Position numbers and translations under genes: made by a program
Shown: positions 59,303 through 64,000 of the stretch, in pieces
Layout of the letters: each line of letters opens with the position of its first letter
How positions within the stretch are numbered: position 1 is the stretch's first letter
Source of the DNA: JANSYL01 sp963921255
GTDB taxonomy: Bacteria; Pseudomonadota; Alphaproteobacteria; Rhodobacterales; Rhodobacteraceae
Reading direction: 5' to 3'
Length of the DNA stretch: 64,000 nucleotides
Assembly: GCA_963921255.3 (NCBI GenBank)
Contig: CAWUEW020000001.1
Coordinates: 1,167,372-1,231,371 of the forward strand
The notes under the pieces: model-generated
What the model was told of the DNA's origin: nothing
Databases searched by the model: none
What the model saw: the letters and a program-made list of their open reading frames with translations, nothing else

Positions 59303-61519
59303 ATGAACCAAGCCCTGAACCATGATGCCACCGAAGACGGTGACGTGATTGACCTGAAGTCGATCATCGAGCTTCTGCGCCGGCAGTTGCGCCTGATCCT
59401 TCTGGCCACGGGCATCATTCTGGCGCTGGCCCTGGCCTATCTGGTGGCGGTCACGCCGACCTACACCGCGCAGACATTGGTTCTGGTCGATCCGCGCCAA
59501 ACCAACCTGCTGGAAGGCGAAACGGGAACAAATACCAGCGCCGCCTCGGACAATGCCCGCATCGAAAGCGAGGTCGAGATTCTGAGATCGTCGTCCATGG
59601 CGCTGGCCGTCATTGAAGCGGCCAACCTCATCAGCGACCCCGAGTTTGGACCGTCGCTCGGCATGCGTCAGCGTCTTTTGATGGCTGTCGGGTTGGACGA
59701 TGGGGCCCTTCCGACCGGCGACGCGCTGTTGAAAGGCGTGATTTCACGGTTTCAGGATGCCGTATCGGTGCGCCGGCGCGGTTTGACCTATCTGATTTCG
59801 ATCCAGTTCACCTCGGACGACCCGGATCGCGCGGCCCGTTTGGCCAATATCACCGCCGAAACCTACATCCTGAACCAGGTCGAAGCGAAAATTGCGGGCG
59901 CCCTGGCCGCGCGGGACGTGCTGCAATCTCAGATCGACGAGAGTTTTGCGGCTGTCGCGCGCTCTGATTCGGCGTTGGATGACTTCATTGACGTCATTCT
60001 GGCCGCGCTTGGCGACGACCTCAGCAATCCCCGACTGGCCGAATTGCGCGGCGACCTGGATGCGCTGCGCGATCAACAATTGGCCACCGAGGTTCTGGTG
60101 GAAGGCGCGCGCGGCGACCTTGAAGCGGGCAACTTCGCCGATCTGGCCGATAGTCTGGGGGACGCGGCCCTGACCGAGCTGGCGAATGAGCGCGCCGCAG
60201 TTCAGCAGCAGTTGGGCCAGTTGGCGCGGGGCAGCGATGCCGAAGTGGAATTGCGGGCCGTTCTGGCGTCGCTCGACAGCGACATCGCAGATCGGGCGGA
60301 AGCGCAGATCGGCGATCTGCGCGGCGAGCTGGCCACGCTCGGCACCCAGGAAAACGATTTCCGGACACAGGTGCGTCAGGAACTTCTGACGTCTGACCTG
60401 TCCTCGGAAAGCCTCGCCCAGATCTTTGAGCTGCAGCAGGAAGCCCAGATCGCGCGCAACCAGTATCAGACGCTTTTGCTGCGGGTCCGTGATCTCGAGG
60501 CGCAGGCCGCCTTGCAGGTGGCCGACAGCCGCATCGTGTCCGAGGCCCTGGCCCCGAACAACCCGAGCGCGCCGAACACCCGCCTGATCGTGGCCTTTGC
60601 CTTGGTCGCGGGATTGGGCGTCGGCACCGCGTTGGCATTCTTGAACGAGTACTATGTGGGCGGCATCACCAGCGCGGTCCAATTGCGCGATGTCCTCGGG
60701 GCTCCGGTTGCCACGACGGTGCCCCTGTCGCTGGACAAGGTTGAGCAAGGCCATTCGATTGCCGACAAGGTCGTGACCGAGCCCCTGTCGCTCTATTCGG
60801 AATCCGTGCGACGGTTGCGGGCCAGCATCGATCACGGCTTCCGGAAACGTAGATTGAGTGCCTCGAACCATGCCGATCCGATGCTGTCGGCGACGGGTCA
60901 GCGGCAACGCGAAGGCCGCGTGGTCATGATCACCTCGACCGTTCCGGCCGAAGGCAAGACGACCCTCGCCCTGGCGTTGGCGCGGGTATACGCGCTGTCG
61001 GGAAAGAAGACGCTTCTGATTGACGCCGACCTGCGCAAACCGTCGGTGCATCGCCAGATCGGGGTCGCGCCGGAATATGGGCTTCTGGATTACCTGATGG
61101 ATCCCGAAAAGGATCACATGGCGGCCAGTTTCTATATCAAGGATGTCGAAACGGGATTGTCGCTCATCATGGGGGCCGGTCGGTCGAACACGCCGACGGA
61201 CCAATTGCTTGGGTCGGCGACATTCGACGGGATCATGGTCGAAGCGCAGCGCGCGTTTGACATGATTGTCCTCGACACCTCGCCGCTGCTGCCCGTCGTG
61301 GATGCCCGCTATATCGCGCATTATGCCGATGCGGTGGTGATGCCGGCGCGCTACGCCAGCACGAACCAAAGCGATCTCCGCGTTGCAGCGCAGGCCTTGA
61401 TGGAATCCATGGCCCCCGAGGCGGATTTCTACACCGTGCTCAGCCACCAGCAGTACCGGCAGGAAAACTATGCCTACAGCGGCTACTACCTGGGCTATGG
61501 CAGCGCCGAGGACGATTGA
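59303..61519 (+). CDS. Polysaccharide co-polymerase/tyrosine autokinase (Wzc-like)
   Basis: 738-residue BY-kinase fused to a Wzz chain-length domain, which controls polymerisation and export of surface polysaccharide. Wzz region ~15-110 with TM1 near 33-52 (LILLATGIILALALAYLVAV). A long coiled-coil periplasmic part (~190-420) is followed by TM2 near 430-450. The cytoplasmic kinase has Walker A STVPAEGKTTLALALA, Walker A' LLIDADLRKPS and Walker B MIVLDTSPLLPVVDA. A tyrosine cluster at the end (YRQENYAYSGYYLGYG) is the phosphorylation site. First gene of the polysaccharide locus, 109 bases after the transposon. Confidence 0.94.
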   Translation: MNQALNHDATEDGDVIDLKSIIELLRRQLRLILLATGIILALALAYLVAVTPTYTAQTLVLVDPRQTNLLEGETGTNTSAASDNARIESEVEILRSSSMALAVIEAANLISDPEFGPSLGMRQRLLMAVGLDDGALPTGDALLKGVISRFQDAVSVRRRGLTYLISIQFTSDDPDRAARLANITAETYILNQVEAKIAGALAARDVLQSQIDESFAAVARSDSALDDFIDVILAALGDDLSNPRLAELRGDLDALRDQQLATEVLVEGARGDLEAGNFADLADSLGDAALTELANERAAVQQQLGQLARGSDAEVELRAVLASLDSDIADRAEAQIGDLRGELATLGTQENDFRTQVRQELLTSDLSSESLAQIFELQQEAQIARNQYQTLLLRVRDLEAQAALQVADSRIVSEALAPNNPSAPNTRLIVAFALVAGLGVGTALAFLNEYYVGGITSAVQLRDVLGAPVATTVPLSLDKVEQGHSIADKVVTEPLSLYSESVRRLRASIDHGFRKRRLSASNHADPMLSATGQRQREGRVVMITSTVPAEGKTTLALALARVYALSGKKTLLIDADLRKPSVHRQIGVAPEYGLLDYLMDPEKDHMAASFYIKDVETGLSLIMGAGRSNTPTDQLLGSATFDGIMVEAQRAFDMIVLDTSPLLPVVDARYIAHYADAVVMPARYASTNQSDLRVAAQALMESMAPEADFYTVLSHQQYRQENYAYSGYYLGYGSAEDD

Positions 61520-61588
61520 CCTCGACCTGCGATTGCTTGGAATGTGGTGAAGTGCGCGGCCGGTCGGGACCGGCCCGTGGGAGGCAGC

Positions 61589-62149
61589 ATGAAACTTGAG
61601 ACAACGCCCATCCCCGACCTTCTGGTTCTGACACCGGATCGGTTTGGCGATGCGCGCGGCTTCTTTTCGGAAACGTGGAACCGCAAGCGGCTGGAGAGTG
61701 CCGGGATCGACGCAGATTTCGTCCAGGACAATCACTCCATTTCCGAGAAAGTCGGGACCTTGCGCGGCCTGCATTGCCAGACGCCGCCGATGGGGCAGGG
61801 CAAGCTGGTGCGCTGCGGGCGTGGCCGGATCTTCGACGTGGCCGTCGATGCGCGCGTGGGCTCGCCCAGTTTCGGGCAGTGGTTCGGCCTGGATCTGAGC
61901 TTTGAAAACGGCAAGCAGCTTTGGATCCCCGTTGGGTTTCTGCATGGCTTTGTCACCCGCGAACCGGACAGCGAAATCATCTACAAATGCACCAACTATT
62001 ACGCACCCGACCACGATTGCTCGGTCGCGTGGGACAGCTGTGGCATCGACTGGGGGGACATTGGCACACCGGTCCTGTCGGCCAAGGATACCGATGCCGT
62101 GCGCTTTGCCGACTGGACCAGCCCGTTTGTCTATGAGGGGGCGGCATGA
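61589..62149 (+). CDS. rfbC: dTDP-4-dehydrorhamnose 3,5-epimerase
   Basis: Third enzyme of dTDP-L-rhamnose synthesis. It has RFGDARGFFSETWNRKRLESAGI, VQDNHSISEKVGTLRGLHCQTPPMGQGKLVRC (with catalytic His), and VGFLHGFVTREPDSEIIYKCTNYYAPDHD. The MKLETTP start follows a GGGAGGC site, giving 186 residues. Its stop overlaps rfbB (ATGA). The order C-B-D then presumably A is typical; rfbA would lie beyond the window. Confidence 0.95.
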   Translation: MKLETTPIPDLLVLTPDRFGDARGFFSETWNRKRLESAGIDADFVQDNHSISEKVGTLRGLHCQTPPMGQGKLVRCGRGRIFDVAVDARVGSPSFGQWFGLDLSFENGKQLWIPVGFLHGFVTREPDSEIIYKCTNYYAPDHDCSVAWDSCGIDWGDIGTPVLSAKDTDAVRFADWTSPFVYEGAA

Positions 62150-63189
62150 AGCTGTTGGTGACCGGCGGGGCGGGGTTCATCGGCAGTGCCGTCGTGCGCC
62201 GCGCCATTGCCGACGGCCATACCGTCGTGAATGTCGACAAGCTGACCTATGCCGCGTGCCTGGCGTCGCTGGCCGAGGTTGACGGCGCCATCACCTACCA
62301 CTTTGAACACGCCGACATCTGCGATGCGGACGCCATGGCGCGCATCCTGTCGGACCATGCGCCCGATGCGATCATGCACCTGGCCGCCGAGAGCCATGTG
62401 GACCGCTCGATCGACGGGCCCGGCGCCTTCATCAAGACCAACATCGACGGCACCTACACCCTGCTGCAAGCCGCGCGCAGCTATTGGGAGGCCGCCGGTC
62501 GGCCCGAGGGGTTTCGGTTCCACCACATCTCGACCGATGAGGTCTACGGCTCGCTGCCGGACGACCCGGCGGTGAAGTTCACCGAAGACACGGCCTACGA
62601 TCCGCGCTCGCCCTATTCGGCATCGAAAGCGGCGAGCGATCATCTGGTCCGCGCCTGGCACGAAACCTTTGGCTTGCCCGTCTTGCTGACCAACTGCTCG
62701 AACAACTACGGTCCGTTCCACTTCCCCGAAAAGCTGATCCCGGTGATGATCCTGAACGCGCTGGCCGGTCGACCGCTTCCGGTCTACGGCGATGGCGGGA
62801 ATGTGCGCGACTGGCTGTTTGTCGAGGATCACGCGGATGCCCTGCTGCTGGTTCTGCAAAAGGGCGCCGTGGGGCGCAGCTACAATATCGGGGGCGAGAA
62901 CGAGGCGACCAACCTCGACATCGTGCGGTCCATCTGCGCGATCCTGGACGACCGCCGCCCTGACGGCGCGCCGCACGACCGCCTGATCCAGTTCGTGACG
63001 GATCGCCCAGGCCACGACCGGCGGTATGCGATTGACCCGACGCGTTTGCGCACGGAACTGGGGTGGCGGCCCTCGGTCACGCTGGAGGAGGGTTTGGCCC
63101 GCACGGTTGACTGGTATCTGGACCGCGAAGACTGGTGGCGTCCGCTGCTGGAACGCGCCGGAGTCGGGGAACGGTTGGGCACGGCATGA
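62146..63189 (+). CDS. rfbB: dTDP-glucose 4,6-dehydratase
   Basis: Second enzyme of dTDP-L-rhamnose synthesis: oxidation, dehydration and reduction of dTDP-glucose on bound NAD. LLVTGGAGFIGSAVVRRAI opens the protein. HLAAESHVDRSIDGP, ISTDEVYGSLPDD (catalytic Asp-Glu) and YSASKAASDHLVRAW (YxxxK near residue 157) are all present. NCSNNYGPFHFPEKLIPVMI is the substrate loop. 347 residues is normal. Overlaps rfbC upstream and rfbD downstream. Confidence 0.96.
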   Translation: MKLLVTGGAGFIGSAVVRRAIADGHTVVNVDKLTYAACLASLAEVDGAITYHFEHADICDADAMARILSDHAPDAIMHLAAESHVDRSIDGPGAFIKTNIDGTYTLLQAARSYWEAAGRPEGFRFHHISTDEVYGSLPDDPAVKFTEDTAYDPRSPYSASKAASDHLVRAWHETFGLPVLLTNCSNNYGPFHFPEKLIPVMILNALAGRPLPVYGDGGNVRDWLFVEDHADALLLVLQKGAVGRSYNIGGENEATNLDIVRSICAILDDRRPDGAPHDRLIQFVTDRPGHDRRYAIDPTRLRTELGWRPSVTLEEGLARTVDWYLDREDWWRPLLERAGVGERLGTA

Positions 63190-64000
63190 GTTTGCTGGTG
63201 TTCGGACAGACCGGCCAGATTGCCCTGGCCCTGCAACGCCAGGCCCCACACGCCACGGCGCTTGGGCGCGAGGCCGCGGATTTGTTCGACCCCGCCGCCT
63301 GTGTCGCGGCGATTGCCGCGCATCGCCCGACCGCCGTCATCAACGCCGCCGCCTACACCGCCGTGGACAGAGCCGAAACCGAAGAGGCGCTGGCGACTGT
63401 CATCAATGGCGCGGCCCCGGCGGCGATGGCAAAGGCCTGCGCGGAGCTGGACATTCCGTTTGTCCATATCTCGACCGACTATGTGTTCGCGGGCAGGGGC
63501 GATGCGCCCTTCGCGCCCGGCGATCCGGTCGCGCCCTTGGGAGCGTATGGTCGTTCGAAACTGGTGGGTGAGCAGGGGGTTCAGGCGGCCGGGGGTGTCT
63601 ATGGCATCCTGCGCACGTCCTGGGTGTTCAGCGCGGACGGGGCGAATTTCGTCAAGACCATGCTGCGCCTGGCCGAGACGCGCGACCACCTGACGGTTGT
63701 CGGCGATCAGGTCGGGGGACCGACACCGGCCGATGCGATTGCCGCAGCCTGTTTGGCGATGGTCGATACCCTTGGAACGGACCCGTCCAGATCGGGCATC
63801 TACCATTTTGCGGGCACGCCGGACACAAGCTGGTCGGAGTTTGCGCGCGCGATCTTTGAGATTGCGGGCAAAGCGGTGCATGTTGAGGATGTCACGACCG
63901 AGGCCTATGGCGCGCCGGCCCCGCGGCCCAGGAATTCGCGGCTGGACTGCACGGCCACGCAGGCCGCGTTTGGCATTGAACGGCCCGATTGGCGTCATGC
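63186..64000 (+). CDS. rfbD: dTDP-4-dehydrorhamnose reductase (cut by window edge)
   Basis: Last enzyme of dTDP-L-rhamnose synthesis. LLVFGQTGQIALALQRQA is the cofactor motif, INAAAYTAVDRAETEEALA follows, and HISTDYVFAGRGDAPFAPGDPVAPLGAYGRSKLVGE includes the YxxxK pair. GIYHFAGTPDTSWSEFARAIF is in the C-terminal substrate domain. About 271 residues are visible, so only a short C-terminal piece is missing. Overlaps rfbB (ATGA). Confidence 0.95.
   Translation, partial: MSLLVFGQTGQIALALQRQAPHATALGREAADLFDPAACVAAIAAHRPTAVINAAAYTAVDRAETEEALATVINGAAPAAMAKACAELDIPFVHISTDYVFAGRGDAPFAPGDPVAPLGAYGRSKLVGEQGVQAAGGVYGILRTSWVFSADGANFVKTMLRLAETRDHLTVVGDQVGGPTPADAIAAACLAMVDTLGTDPSRSGIYHFAGTPDTSWSEFARAIFEIAGKAVHVEDVTTEAYGAPAPRPRNSRLDCTATQAAFGIERPDWRH

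Noticed and set aside
59744..62014. 756-codon open frame on the minus strand across wzc and rfbC
   Set aside because: Antisense shadow of GC-rich genes. Composition is Arg/Gln/Gly-rich with no family motifs, while the plus-strand proteins are clearly recognisable.

Overview
The window is 64 kb of a GC-rich alphaproteobacterial chromosome. The family is most likely Rhodobacteraceae (roseobacter group). Supporting this are the DUF4170-waaA-lpxK cluster, a ccrM-type GANTC methyltransferase next to rnhB, DUF6525, a ChrR-like bicupin, the zur/znu layout and the separated leuC, leuD and leuB genes. Genes are dense, and many are joined by ATGA or TGATG stop/start overlaps. One tRNA gene (Pro, anticodon CGG) is present. 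There is no rRNA operon and no CRISPR array.

Layout. 0-4.9 kb: lipid A/Kdo genes (waaA, lpxK), a CoA-transferase, a DsbA-like oxidoreductase and dciA. 5-9.2 kb: mutY, an AlkB-type monooxygenase, and a TetR-bicupin-SDR operon. 9.3-13 kb: ccrM and rnhB with a dense GANTC/DnaA-box control region, a small secreted protein, and a periplasmic protein coupled to a membrane-anchored winged-helix protein. 13-21 kb: a catabolic operon (hydantoinase/oxoprolinase A and B, an FAD oxidase, a uronate-dehydrogenase-like enzyme) facing a dehalogenase-like hydrolase and a tartrate/D-malate dehydrogenase. 21-26.7 kb: zinc homeostasis (znuBC, zur, znuA with a huge His/Asp repeat, and a COG0523 GTPase-DUF1826-DUF6525 operon), with three Zur-box-like sites. 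26.8-30.7 kb: an Lrp regulator, a PLP ammonia-lyase, an M20 amidohydrolase, tRNA-Pro and a DMT exporter. 31-41.6 kb: leuB, leuD and leuC interspersed with a nuclease-fold protein, membrane proteins, DUF4198/HupE and an MFS carrier. 41.6-53.7 kb: mnmD facing an FAD oxidase, a TPP enzyme, a lytic transglycosylase, dapA, trmO, smpB, an AlkD-like protein, sseA, an aromatic aminotransferase and yhhQ.

53.7-59.3 kb is the accessory region and the most unusual part. A small transcription unit precedes arfB (ribosome rescue). It has a TTGACA promoter element, a Shine-Dalgarno that matches the 16S anti-SD over 16 nt, an 18-codon ORF, a downstream anti-SD and a strong terminator, and it looks like a translation-sensing leader. 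After an AT-rich stretch comes a 3,478-bp element bounded by perfect 23-bp inverted repeats. It carries an IS1595-family transposase and three passenger genes: an EcoRI-type adenine methyltransferase, a DUF262-HNH nuclease and a 56-aa protein. This looks like a restriction-modification module that travels as cargo of an insertion sequence. The start codon of the adjacent truncated membrane-protein gene lies inside the element's left repeat.

59.3-64 kb begins a polysaccharide locus: a Wzz/BY-kinase, then rfbC, rfbB and rfbD (dTDP-L-rhamnose). The last gene is cut by the window edge.
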